Below are positions 1 through 10,725 of a DNA stretch of 45,186 nt, in pieces; positions within the stretch are counted from its first letter, which is position 1, and each line of letters begins with the position of its first letter. Below the pieces are notes generated by a model, which saw only the letters and a program-made list of their open reading frames with translations, had not been told where the DNA came from and searched no databases. The position numbers were made by a program, and so were the translations under genes. The stretch comes from Xylaria sp. FL1777 (taxonomy: Eukaryota; Ascomycota; Sordariomycetes; Xylariales; Xylariaceae), in NCBI GenBank assembly GCA_022578965.1, contig MU400780.1, positions 1 through 45,186 on the forward strand, read 5' to 3'.

Positions 1-350
1 TTAAAGCTTTTTATAATAATATTTATATTTAGTACTAATTTTATAATTAAAATATTTTATTATATTATAATATTTTAAGCTTAAATAATTAAAAGTTAAG
101 CTTTATTTATTAATTTATTAATAAATATTATTTTTTTATTTTATTATAAAACTATAAACTTTTAATAATTTTAACTTTAATTTAATTAAAATTTAAGCAT
201 ACGTTATAACCTTTATAAGTTTTAGGGCAGGTATACAAAAAAGGCCGAAGGTTTTTTGCTAGTTAAGTATATTTATAGTTTATAAAAGCTGCAATATGTA
301 ATAAAAAAAGCAAACTATATTATTTTATTTTAAACACTTAATGTTTATAG
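1..350. other. AT-rich decayed DNA, no gene seen
   Basis: No open frame or family signature is visible. A short patch at about 223-260 is less AT-rich than its surroundings: it keeps a GGG, a GGCC and a CCG, and reads as less mutated. Its origin is not recognised. Confidence 0.6.
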
Positions 351-654
351 TAAAATAAAGCAATATAATTACGCAAGATTTATTATAATACTTTAATTAT
401 AAGGAAATAAGTTATAACTTATATATTTAAGCAATTAAGCTATATATAAATTAGAAAATAAAACAATTAATAAAAGAGCTATTTAATAATATAAATAAAG
501 TAACTATAGCTAATTTTTATTATGTTATTTATAATGTTTAAGTTTATACTTTAAAATTTAGCACAATATTTATATTTTTTTTTTTATTATATGATTTAGC
601 TTAAACTTACTTTAATTAGCTAGTTAGCTTATTTAGTTATTTTATTTTATTTTA
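351..654 (+). repeat. Dispersed ~300 bp repeat, copy A
   Basis: This block aligns by eye along its whole length with 17776-18084 (same strand) and with the reverse complement of 10421-10725. Shared landmarks in order are a TATAAGTTATAACTTATA-like palindrome near 409-426, a TATATAAATTA segment followed by a stretch rich in AAAAC near 441-465, and a TTAGCTAGTTAGCTT-type segment near 615-630. Differences between copies are nearly all C/T or G/A transitions, as expected for RIP acting on repeated DNA. The ends look like a short inverted repeat (TAAAATAAAG at the left, CTTTATTTTA-like at the right), but in DNA this AT-rich that is weak evidence. It could be a MITE-like element or a solo LTR; no coding capacity is seen. 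Confidence 0.75.
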
Positions 655-1206
655 GTAAAAATAAAAGTTTTAAATTATAAAGATTAAATATATGTAAAAC
701 AATATACATTTTATGCTTTAAAAATGCTATGCATTTTGTTTTGTTAAAATAAGTAAGCTAGTTAATTAAAGGTTTAAAAGTATATATTAATGAAGTTAAG
801 TAAAGTTTGCTTTATTCTTAAAGGGTTTACTAGTAAATTAAGTAGTAAGTACTTAAAGTTAAAGCTAATTTAGCTTTTTTTTAATGTTGTAATATTTGCT
901 AATATATTTTTTTATTTTAATATGTTTTTTGTAATTTATAACTATTTTATACTTTTTTTTTATTTTATTTTGCATTTAAACTTAGATTTTTTTTTAACTT
1001 TAAATGTAGTATTTATATAAGCTATTTTTATAAAGGTTGTTATTTTTTGCCTAAATTACTACAATAGTATTTTTATTAAGCATTTATAGCTATATAGCAA
1101 AAATAAGTATTAATATTAAGTATATTTAGTAGTATTAAATAAAAACGGGAAATAATATATAGCGTTAAGCGTGTTAAACTTTTATACTAGTATGCTTTTG
1201 TAATAA
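655..1206. other. AT-rich decayed DNA, no gene seen
   Basis: Mixed A-rich and T-rich sequence with frequent stops in every frame inspected. No repeat of other parts of the window and no recognisable motif was found. Confidence 0.5.
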
Positions 1207-1656
1207 AAAGTTACATATTTAAAATTGTTACTTTTTGTTTTAAGAAATACTAGCATAATTTTTAGTAGTTTGTTAAACTGCTTTATTTTAAAAAAGAATT
1301 TATTGTTAAAGTTATTTATTTAAAAAGTAATAAGCTTACTACTTGCAAAAGCTTTGTTGCGCTTAATACTGCAAAAACTCGATTTATTTTTACTAAATAT
1401 TGTAATTATAAGTTATAAGTGTAATATAGTATAAAATATAACCGTTAGTAAAATAATTATAGTAGTAGTTTATTTTAGTAAAACAGTTAGCTTTATAATT
1501 AAAAAGAAAATGTATTATTTATATAAAATAAATAAAGTATATACTTGTAAGCTTAGTAATAATAAAAGGTTAATTAAGTTAAGTAAAGCTAAAAAAGTAA
1601 GCATTTAAAAAAAAGATAAGATTTGTAAAAAGTGTAACAAGTTTATAAACTATAGT
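1207..1656 (+). pseudogene. Stop-poor coding relic, family unknown
   Basis: The frame starting at 1207 has only three stops in 150 codons (at 1321, 1432 and 1606), whereas stops elsewhere in the window run at roughly one codon in ten. The frame carries Cys codons at 1546, 1624 and 1633, the last two forming CxxC, in a Lys-rich tail that could be the remains of a zinc-binding motif. No start codon or intact domain can be assigned. A second frame (starting at 1320) is also locally open over about 25 codons, so the true frame is uncertain. It lies upstream of the integrase relic on the same strand, but nothing ties it to the same element. I do not recognise the family. Confidence 0.35.
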
Positions 1657-1911
1657 TAAAATCATAATATATTAAATATATAAGTAAGTTTATAAGTTTT
1701 ATAATTACTTATAATTACTAAAGTAAAAAGCAGATATATAAGTACAAATATTAAAGTAAATAAGTTATATTTATGTACTTTTTTTTAGTGATATTAAAGC
1801 AATACTTATTGTAATTAAAGGTTAAGTTTTTTTTTAAGTATATAAACTTTGAATTTATTAGCATATACTTTTTATTAGTAAAGCTTATTAAGTTTATTTT
1901 TAATTTAACTA
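1657..1911. other. AT-rich decayed DNA, no gene seen
   Basis: Continuation of the stop-poor relic into sequence with ordinary stop density. Nothing recognisable before the tandem array begins. Confidence 0.45.
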
Positions 1912-2470
1912 AACTAGATCTTTATTTTTTTTAACTTATATTATTTAATAATATACTAAATAAAAAGTATACTGCATAATAATCTTAAAATTTGTAATTT
2001 AATAAAGCTATTTATTATAAGCACTATATTTTTTTATAAACTAGATCTTTATTTCTTTTTTAAGAATAGTAGCATAAAACAATTCTAGTATTTATAACTT
2101 AACGAAGCTATACTTACTATAAGCACTACGCTTTTTTATAGTTTAGATTTTTATTTTTTTTTTAAAAACAGTAGCATAAAATAATTTTAGTGTTTATAAC
2201 TTAACAAAGCTATACTTACTATAGTTATTACGTTTTTTTATAAACTAAATTTTTATTTTTTTTTTAGAAATAGTAGCATAAAATAATCTTAGTGTTTATA
2301 ACTTAACAAAGCTATACTTTTTGTAAATATTATACCTTTTTATAGTTTAGATTTTTATTTTTTTTACTTTGCATAATTTAACTATATACTAAAAATAGTA
2401 ACATAAAACAATATTAGTGTTTATAACTTAATAAAGCTATATTTTTTATAAGCACTATATTATTTTAGCA
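1912..2470 (+). repeat. Imperfect tandem array, ~101-125 bp unit, five copies
   Basis: A unit containing CTAGATCTTTATTT (decayed variants GTTTAGATTTTTATTT and CTAAATTTTTATTT), then AGTAGCATAAAA, TTTATAACTTAA and AAAGCTATA recurs with starts near 1914, 2040, 2142, 2245 and 2345. Spacing is about 101-104 bp for the inner units and about 125 bp for the first and last, which carry an extra segment containing ATATACTAAA. Copies differ mostly by transitions. It may be a minisatellite inside a mobile element or a stand-alone satellite; no coding potential is seen. Confidence 0.8.
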
Positions 2471-3347
2471 AGTTATAATAGCTTTAGCTTATTATATTAC
2501 TTAAAAACTAAAATCTATGTATTAATATTTAAAAGCTTTAACTTTTTTATAGTTCTGCTTTTTTTTTTCCTATTTTAATAAAAACTAATATTTAATTTTT
2601 TATTTTTAAACTTAAGCTATAGCAGACTTTTTTTAGCGCTTTTTATGTAATTATACTTAGTATATAATCTTAGAACTAAATACAAATTTTAATAAAAAAA
2701 CAAAACTATTACATAATAAGTTTAATAAGTTTTGCTTTATTAAAACATAAATATATAAAGGTTTTTAATTTATAACTAAAAATATTTAAACTTATATAAA
2801 GAATAAAGAACTTTTTTTTATAAACGCTAATTAGTAACTAAGCAAAAGATTTAATAATTAAGTTTTAAGAAGATTTAAGCTGCGTTAACTTTTATGCTAT
2901 GTTATAATTTTGGTTTTTTTAAGTAGATTTTAGTTTGCTGTTATTTATAACTATACTTTTTTTTTTGCTATAATATTTGATTTAAAGCTACTTAGTATAA
3001 AACAACATACTTAAGCTTTTAAAGCTAACTTTATTACTTTTTTATAGCAGAGTTATATTTTTATATTTAAATATTATACATTTAAGTAAACTAAAAGTTA
3101 TAAACAAACTTAATATAAAAAGTAAGCTAATAGTTAGTATATTTTAGAATTTATTTAAGCTTACATATAAAAAGGTTATTATAATTAAATAGCTTTAAAA
3201 TATTACTTTTTTTATTTTATATGCTAAAATTAATTTTAAGAATATTTAATGTTATACTACTAAGCTTAACAAAATATTATTAAGCTAATTTTACGGCTAA
3301 AACTAAATAAGTTTAAATTAGATTAGTATGCTAAAAAAAATGTAAAT
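2471..3347. other. AT-rich decayed DNA upstream of the integrase relic
   Basis: If the integrase downstream belonged to a complete Ty3/Gypsy element, the reverse transcriptase and RNase H should lie here or just upstream. I searched the plus strand for decayed forms of the RT active site (YxDD, expected as YxNN) and for RNase H motifs and found none I can defend. The tandem array upstream also argues that the 5' part is deleted or interrupted. Confidence 0.4.
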
Positions 3348-3599
3348 ATGTTTAAAAAAAAACAGAAGCAATATAAAGAAAAAATTTATGTATTTAATAA
3401 ATTAGTGCAATATAATTTATTAGTTCTAAAAAAATATAAAAATAAAGTTATTAAACTTATTAATTATACGAAAAAAAAAAGTATATTTATAAACGTTATA
3501 AAGTTTAAAAATTCTGCTGCTATTTATAAAACTTTAGCTTTTGCTAATTTTAATTTTACTATTGTTTATAATTATTTAAAGAATGTAGTTTTTATTTAG
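3348..3599 (+). pseudogene. 83-codon open frame just before the integrase relic
   Basis: This frame is uninterrupted for 83 codons and rich in Lys, Asn, Tyr, Phe and Ile. It ends at TAG two bases before the integrase reading begins, in a different frame. It keeps Ala, Val, Thr and Ser but hardly any Gly, Pro, Asp, Glu, His or Trp, the same residue spectrum as the decayed integrase. It may be an internal part of the same polyprotein, between RNase H and integrase, joined by an indel frameshift. No motif proves this. The ATG at 3348 is unlikely to be a real start, and no functional product is expected. Confidence 0.35.
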
Positions 3600-3600
3600 T

Positions 3601-4740
3601 AAAGTTATTAATGCTAAAAGAAAATCTATAGTTTTTTATTTTTTTTAAGGAATAATATATAAAAACTAAATATTTATAACTTAACGAATAACTTAAAAAT
3701 ATTATTAAAAAGGCCTTTATTAAAACGTTTATGTTACAATTATTAGTTGCTTTAATTGCTAAAAATCTATAAATAGCAAAAGAACTAAAAAATACTATTT
3801 TAACTATTTTTTAAACCTTTTAGTTTTATAGGTTATAAATGTATAAACTATGCTATTAAACAACGGATTTAAAGCTATTATAGAAGCAAAAAGTAAAATA
3901 ACAACTTATTTAAAAGCTAAACCTTTAAAACACGTAGATTTTTTAGTAATACTTAAGTTTATTAAAGAAAAAATTATGTTTTAATACGGAGTTTTTATTA
4001 AAATTAAGTATAATAATAGCTTTAAGTTTAAAAAAGAAATAAAAAACATAGTAAACATTTTAAAATATAAAATAAACTATAGCTTTGCTTATTATTTTTA
4101 AGCTTAAGGCCTTATTAAAAAAGGCTATAAACTAATAAAAAAAAGCTTTATATAAATAATAAATAAAACTAAAAAAAATTGGCTAAATTATTTAAACTTA
4201 GTAATATAAGCAAATTGCACTTTTATATGCTATTATAGCTATAGCTTATATAAGCTAGTATATAAAAAAATGCTAATTTTACTAGTAGAAAATGTAATAC
4301 TAACGTAAAAAGTAATTAAATAGCAAAATAGTACCTTTTATAAAGATTTTATTAAAGCTAAAATTAAGTAGCTAAAACGCTGCAACTAAGATATTATAAG
4401 AGTTAAGGCAATTATAATTAAAAAAAAAAGATTAGCTATAAAAACTAAATTTTAAAAAAACGTTTATAAAATTAAATAACTACTTAAAAAAAGCTTGCTT
4501 GTTTTTTTTTATAATACTATGCTTTTAATAAATAAATTTAATAACAAAAAACTGCTATACTAATAAATTAGCTTTTATTAAGTTAAAAAAAAAGTTAATT
4601 ATAAATAATACTAACTAGTAAAATTATTAAAAGAAAAATTAAAAGGGTTGTTTTTTGCTAAAAAGTTAAAGCAATTTATATAAAATAACTAAAAGTACTA
4701 AAAGCTAAAAGATTTTAATTTTAATGTATAAATTACTAGC
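3601..4740 (+). pseudogene. RIP-decayed Ty3/Gypsy retrotransposon integrase
   Basis: Read in one frame (codons starting at 3601), this follows the order of a fungal Ty3/Gypsy integrase. A zinc-domain CxxC has Cys codons at 3748 and 3757, and a Tyr codon at 3658 stands where the second His is expected. Catalytic Asp 1 reads AAT (Asn) at 3838; Asp 2 reads AAT at 4012 inside a decayed DNGxEF motif (Asn-Asn-Ser-x-Lys-Phe); the catalytic Glu reads AAA (Lys) at 4117, 35 codons after Asp 2. Just before it, a YHPQAxGLxERGHK-type motif is present with His to Tyr, Pro to Phe, two probable Gln to stop, Arg to Lys and His to Tyr. A NW retained near 4178 and a conserved Trp lost to TAA at 4206 follow, then a VYxxxxLLPVE-like region, a GPY module decayed to Ser-Phe-Tyr at 4570-4578, and a terminal RLKxFI-like end near 4660-4683. 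Every change named is a C-to-T or G-to-A type. The catalytic triad is gone and there are many stops, so it is dead. Family assignment is from recognition of motif order and spacing, not a search. Confidence 0.85.
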
Positions 4741-4815
4741 GTAGTAACTATTTATTAAAGAACTAACTAAAACAATAAAGCTTTTAATAATTAAGGCTAT
4801 AATAGTTAAGCTATA

Positions 4816-4829
4816 AAAAGCAAAAAAAA
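4816..4829 (+). other. Putative polypurine tract
   Basis: A 14-base run of A and G with a single C lies between the end of the integrase relic and the putative LTR, immediately before a TGT. Its position fits the plus-strand priming site of an LTR retrotransposon. A-runs are common here, so position carries the argument rather than composition. Confidence 0.35.
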
Positions 4830-4978
4830 TGTAATAAGTTATATAAGCTTTTTAAGTTTAAAAAGTTATAGTATAGCTTTTAGCGCTTTAAACATTCTAA
4901 GCGCTAAAAAATATAATAGCTTACTTTATTTTTTTTAGCTATTATATTATAAAGCGCTTTAAAAAGTAATAACTAACA
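4830..4978 (+). repeat. Putative 3' LTR of the Ty3/Gypsy relic
   Basis: The segment starts TGTAATAAG right after the purine tract and ends CTAACA, so it has TGT...ACA-type ends as LTRs do, about 90 bp downstream of sequence still readable in the integrase frame. At 149 bp it is short for an LTR. It contains a perfect 11-bp hairpin (4878-4888 with 4899-4909, ten-base loop) built on TTTAGCGCTT, and a second AAAGCGCTTT near 4950. No partner 5' LTR was found upstream in the window; it may lie outside, or the element may be 5'-truncated. Confidence 0.45.
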
Positions 4979-7925
4979 AAAACTAAAGCAATAAATTTTT
5001 TTTTTTTTATTTCTTGTTTTTTTATTAATTGTTTTATTTTCTATTTTTACTAATTGCATAAGTTTATATAATTAAGTTATAATATACAAAATTATTTTAC
5101 TTTATTTAAAACTAAGCGTATTTTTTATAGCTTTTTTTTTATTAGTTTTATATTTGTTAGTTTTATAGCAACTTGTTTATTAGTACTTTTTTTATTATTA
5201 TATTAAAAACATAGGTCTTTATTTTATTTTAACGTTTTTTAGATAGCTTAATAGCTTAGTTTTAATATAAATTATTATTGCTTTTTTTTAAAAATGCATA
5301 AAAACAAAAAAAACAAAAGTAAAGATTGCTTATTAGTTTTAATTACTTAAGTTTATTTTGCTGTACTAATGCTTATATATAAGTTTTCTTACTTTTAATT
5401 GCTTAGTTATTTTTGTTTAAAACTAAATAGCACTTTTTGCTTTTAGTTTAAACTATTTAATACTTAATAAAAGTTTTAGAACTGCTAAAAAGCAAAAAAC
5501 ACTATTATTGCACTTTATAAAGTTACTAGTTTATATTTTACGTGTTTAAACCACTAGTAATAATTTAAAGCTACTATTAAGCAATAATAAACATTTAGTA
5601 AAACAACAAATGCTTAAGCAAAATTTAAGGCAAGCTTAACTAAAGCAAGATTTTACTACAGAAAATTAAGCAAGAATGTTTATTTATACAAAGCTAAAAA
5701 AATAAAAACTAAAAAAAAAACAAAAAAAAGATTTAATAATTTAGTATTAATAATTTTTATTTTATATATTTTAAGCTTTTTGTTATAAAGGTTTTATATA
5801 TTTGCTTTTATAAATGTTAAAACTTAACTTTTTATATAATAATTATTTTTTTTTTATTTATTATGCTTAGAAAAAAGTTTGCAAACTATGCAATAAAAAA
5901 AAATAATTGCAAATTGTATTAAAAAAAGTATTGCTATATAAGCAAATCGTTTAATTTTTCTATTTTATTTTATTTTATATAATTTATTTGATTTATTTTT
6001 TTAACTATTCTTTAAAACATTAAAGCGTTATATTAATTTTTTAAATAATACTAAATTATTGCTTATTAATATAATATATAACAAGCTAAGCAATAAAATT
6101 AGCTTAAAAGAAATAATTTAATTTACGTTTCGATTTAGTTTTTTTTTTAATTAAACAAATAAAAGAATTTCTAAATAAAGTTATTTGTTTTTTAAAGTTT
6201 TTAGGCATAAAATCCTTTTTAATTGTTGCAGTTATTATGCTAGCTTTAAAATATTTAGCTATATTACTTTAAGACTTATAAAATAAACAGTTATATAATT
6301 AAATAATAAACACGCAATTAGTATACGTACTAAACTTTTATTTTAAAATAGTGCAGCAAAAAAAAAAAAAGTAAAGTTTTATATACTTTTTGCTTTTAGC
6401 TATTATTAATATTTGCTTGTAATACTTATAAAATATAGCATTTTGAATTTTAAATAACTATATAAACATAACTATAAACTAATAGAAATTATAGAAAATT
6501 TAGTATATATATTTGCTTTAAGAACTACTTTTAGTTGCTTTTATATATAATAAGCAAGCTTTTAAATGCTACTATTTTTTTACTTAAGTAAAGCTAGCTT
6601 AAATATATTAATTTATATAATATTTAAAAAAGAAATTATAATTAACTTTTTATTAAATATATTTACTACTAGTATTACTACTAAAAATTTTAATTTTTAA
6701 ACAGCTTAATGCTTAGTTATATAAAAAAAGAAAAAGTTAGCTAAATAAAAAAAACAAGATTTAAAAAAAAAAAAGGCATATATATTTTGCTATTTATTAA
6801 TAAACTTAACTTTTTAAATATTATAAGTAAAACTATTTGTTAGCTAAGTAGTATTAATTTTTTAAATGTTAATAAATTGCTACAATGCTTTTTAATTGTT
6901 TAAAACTTTATTAATAACGTAAGAATTTTTTTTTGCGTGTTTAGTTAAGCAAGAATTAATTGTGCTATTTAAAGCTAAAAGATTTATAACAAAGGCGTAA
7001 ACTAAATAATCCAAAGACTTAAGCGCTAAAGTAAAAAATTGCAAAAAAGATTAAAGCTTTAAAACTATACAAAAAAAAACAAATTAAAAAAAAAAACAAG
7101 CTTTTTTTTTATATTTAGTAAAGCCTAAATTATTTACTTTGCTATTAGTTATAATAGTTGTTTAAAAAAAGTAAGTTATAAATATATTAAAGAAAAATTA
7201 AAAAGTAATTACTTAATTAACTAAAACTACTTTATTTGCTTATTTTTTAATTAATATTAATATAAACATATAAAAAGTAATTATTATAAAAGCATTTAAC
7301 AATTAATAGTTTATTTTAGCAATAAAATAATTAATTAATAAATTAAAAATAGTATAATAAGTTTATAGAAAAAAGGTACGCTAGTTTAAAGCTATATATT
7401 TTAGTTTTTTTTTTATTATATTTGCTTTATTAAACCTTTTATTTATACTTAACTTTACTATTTTACTTACTTAATAAATTTTAACTTTTTACATTTTATA
7501 TAAATGCTTTTAGCATTTATATTTAAAAGATTTTATAATTATTAAAAAGTAATAATTTAAATTAACAATTAAAAATATTAAACTATATGCAGCAAATAAT
7601 ATTAACTTTAATATTTATATTTTATATTTTTTATTTAAGTATATAGTATTATTTGCTTTTATACTTTTAACTTATATTAAGTTTTTTAACTTGCTTGCAC
7701 TTTTTACTTAATTGCAGAACATAATAAATATATATATATGTTTAAACATTAATAAAGATTACTTTTATTATATACATATGCTTTTAATTATTATATTTCT
7801 TATTTTTAAAAAAGTTATTAATACTATAAATTAGCTAAAAATAGCATTATTTTTTTTTAAAGGCATTAGTAAGCTATTATTTTATGCTAAAAAGTATAAG
7901 CTTTAAGCATAACAAATAGCAAAAC
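4979..7925. other. AT-rich decayed DNA, no gene seen
   Basis: About 3 kb without a recognisable gene or array. T-rich near 4990-5300 and mixed afterwards. A 24-base segment at 5020-5043 is the exact reverse complement of 452-475 in repeat copy A, but the flanks do not align convincingly, so it may be only a small fragment or chance. Confidence 0.5.
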
Positions 7926-7952
7926 AAAAAAAAAAAAAAAAAAAAAAAAAAA
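7926..7952 (+). repeat. Poly(A) run of 27
   Basis: An uninterrupted A27 followed by CAAG and a short TA repeat. It could be the 3' tail of a decayed retroposon or a simple homopolymer; no element body could be recognised next to it. Confidence 0.8.
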
Positions 7953-10420
7953 CAAGTATATATATATAAACCTTATAACTAGCTATAAAAAGCTTTTTTT
8001 TAAAAACTAAAGGCTTTTTAAAAATAGCTCTAAAAAAAAGCTAGTATTTATTAATAGCTTAAAATATAAAAAGTATTTAGCTTGCATGCTTTTTTTGTGA
8101 ATTAATAAGCTAAATGCGAAGGATATTTAACTAAAAAACGTGTTGCTTTTTTTAGTTAATGTTTTTTTGAAATCCGTTTTAAAGTTTTTTTTTACTAAAA
8201 AAGAAATAACTTTTATAAAGTGCTTGTTTTTTGAAAACTTAGAAAAAAGCAAAAAAGTAGTACTAAGAAATTGCTTTAGTTATTTGTTTTTTAAAAATAG
8301 CAAAGCTTGCTAGAACTTTTTTTTAAACTTAGTTTAATAAATATAAAAAGGATTAATATTTATAATATATAAAGAATATTGTAATAAAAAAACGTTAAAA
8401 TATTAGTAGTTTATAGTATATATAATTTTAAAAAGAAATATTTACTTTTTTGATTTAGTGCATAGTAAAAAAATAATTACTTTTTAAAAAAAAGTTTATT
8501 TAATATATTTTATTGTATAAAATTGCTTAGTAAACGTAAATAAAACGCTACTTTATATGCTTAAACTAATAAAAGGATTTCTAAAGGGATTTTTATAAAC
8601 TATAAGCTAAATGTTTAAGTTTATAGCTATAAAAAGTTTTATAATACTAATATAGTTTTTATTTATAATTAAAGATTATTATAATAGCAATGATTTATGC
8701 TTTAATAAGTTTAACGTTATATTTATAAAATCTTTAATAGTTTTAGCAATAAGGCTAAAACTATATAAAGAATAAAAACTTATAATATAAAAGCTAAACA
8801 TTTTATAATTAATGTTTATAAAAGCTTTAAAAGAGCTACTACTAAAAAAAGCTTTAAACAATTATTAAAAGAATAATAACTTTAAATACTTTAATAAGCT
8901 TAAGCTTTACAATAAACAAGAACCGGTTTATTGTTTTTTGCTAAGTAAAGTTTTAAAAATAATATATAGAAATAATAAGCAGTAATAACTAAAAACCTTT
9001 TTTTTAAAGCAACAAATAGCTATTAAAAGAACTTACTAGTATAAACAAAGATATTTAAATTACTAAAGAAGTTTTATTGTTTTTAGCTACTACAAGGACT
9101 TTTATAAAGTAAATATAGTATTATAAAGGTTTAAAGCTATTTATATTACGAACGTTTTTATAAAGCTAAACGCTAAAAAATAGCTAAATAAGCGCAAATT
9201 AAAAGCTTTACTAAATATATTGCTTTAGCTATATATAAATAAAAAAAGCAAAACTCCAAAAATAAGTATTAAGCTTAAATATAGCTAGTTTATAAAAGAT
9301 TTCTTTATAAACTAATAAAATATAAAGTAAGCTATAATAATTGCTAGAACTCTTTAAATAAAATATTTTATAATAGAATATTGCTTAAATAATTACTAAA
9401 TTATTATTTTTGTTAATATTGTTTTAAAAGTAGCATATATTTTAAACTTTAAGCATGCTACTAATAAAAATAACAAACAAGTTTTCTAAAAATTGTAAAA
9501 GTATTAAGCAATAAAGCACCTTAATATAAAGGTTATTTTAAGCTATTTTATACTTTTTTGCTTTTTTTAGCATAACACTTATATATGTAAATTTTTTAAG
9601 CCTTTATACTTATATTGTATATTTTGCAACTTAACAAACCAGTTTTTTAAAAAAGGCATTAATAATTAAAAAAGTTATATATAGCTTATTATTTTTATAA
9701 AAAAAAGCTTTAAAAAGTACTTTAGCCTTAAATTATTAAGAGATTTATGCTTGTTGCTTTTAATAAGCGCTAACTTTTATAAACTTTTATAAGCATTAAA
9801 TGTAACTTTTTTTAGATTTAAAAAAACAGCTTTTATTTTATTAAGCATTAAAAATGCAAAGAACAAAGGTAAAACGCTAAAAAAAAAGCTAAATACTAAT
9901 TGTTTTATTTTTTTAATACTTTTTACTTTAAAGCGTAAAAGAAATTTCTAGCAAGAAAAACTAACGTTTATACTAAAAAAGTTTTATTATAAGCAATATA
10001 AAAACATTTTAAAAGTGCAAAATTATTTTGCTATAAATATACTTATAAATATTCTTTTTTTTAAGTATAATAGGCTAAGTATAAGATTTAGCCGGGCTTA
10101 ATAGTTCAGAAAAAAAAAAGTACAAACTTTTTATAAGCACTTTTTTAAAAAAAACGTTAAGCATTTTTAAAAGCTTTTGTTTATATATCTAAATACGTAA
10201 AAAAGCTAAAACTAGTTTTAATAAAGCTAAAATGCTTTCGTAAGCGCTAAAACTTAAGCTACCTTTAAACGTAGTAAAAAAAATAAAAGAAAACTTATAA
10301 AACTAAATAAACAAAGGAAAATAATACTAATCTTGTTTAAAAAACGTTAATAATAAAAAGAACTTTATAATTATAAGTATTAAAATAAACTAAAAGCAGC
10401 CATATTTTAATAAAGAAAAA
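7953..10420. other. AT-rich decayed DNA, possible but unproven coding relic
   Basis: The plus strand is A-rich in much of this stretch, and 8080-8300 keeps more GpA and TpC than its surroundings. One frame (codons starting at 8094) was read through to about 10.1 kb: it contains plausible short blocks but stops at roughly the background rate (about 11% between 9001 and 10020), so no gene is called. Confidence 0.4.
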
Positions 10421-10725
10421 TTAAAATAAAGTAAAGTAGCTAAATAAGCTAACTAGCTAATTAAAGTAAATTTAAGCTAAGTTATATAATAAAAATAAAG
10501 GTGTAAATATTACGTTAAATTTAAAAGCATAAACTTAAACATTATAAACAACATAATAAAAATTAACTATGGTTGCTTTATTTGTATTATTAAATAGCTT
10601 TTCTATTAATTGTTTTATTTTTTAATTTATATATGGCTTAATTACTTAAATGTGTAAGTTATAACTTATCTTTTTATAATTAAAGTGTTATAGTAAATTT
10701 AGCGCAATTATACTGCTTTATTTTA
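10421..10725 (-). repeat. Dispersed ~300 bp repeat, copy B (inverted)
   Basis: The reverse complement of this block aligns with copies A and C over their whole length, including the TATAAGTTATAACTTA-type palindrome (about 10646-10661 here), the TATATAAATTA segment and the TTAGCTAGTTAGCTT segment near the other end. Differences from the other copies are mainly transitions. The outer ends read TTAAAATAAAG and CTTTATTTTAG. Its inverted orientation argues against A and C simply being the two LTRs of one element. Confidence 0.75.

Noticed and set aside
5020..5043. Fourth copy of the dispersed repeat next to the putative LTR
   Set aside because: A 24-base inverted match to copy A exists, but the flanks do not align collinearly and the match is AT-only except for two bases.
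8679..8861. 60-codon minus-strand open frame
   Set aside because: Length is within what chance allows here, composition is Phe/Ser/Lys/Ile with no motif, and it has no continuation in neighbouring sequence.
8094..10100. Possible ~670-codon decayed gene on the plus strand in a single frame
   Set aside because: Although some blocks look protein-like, stops occur at about 11% of codons between 9001 and 10020, no lower than background, and no family motif was found.
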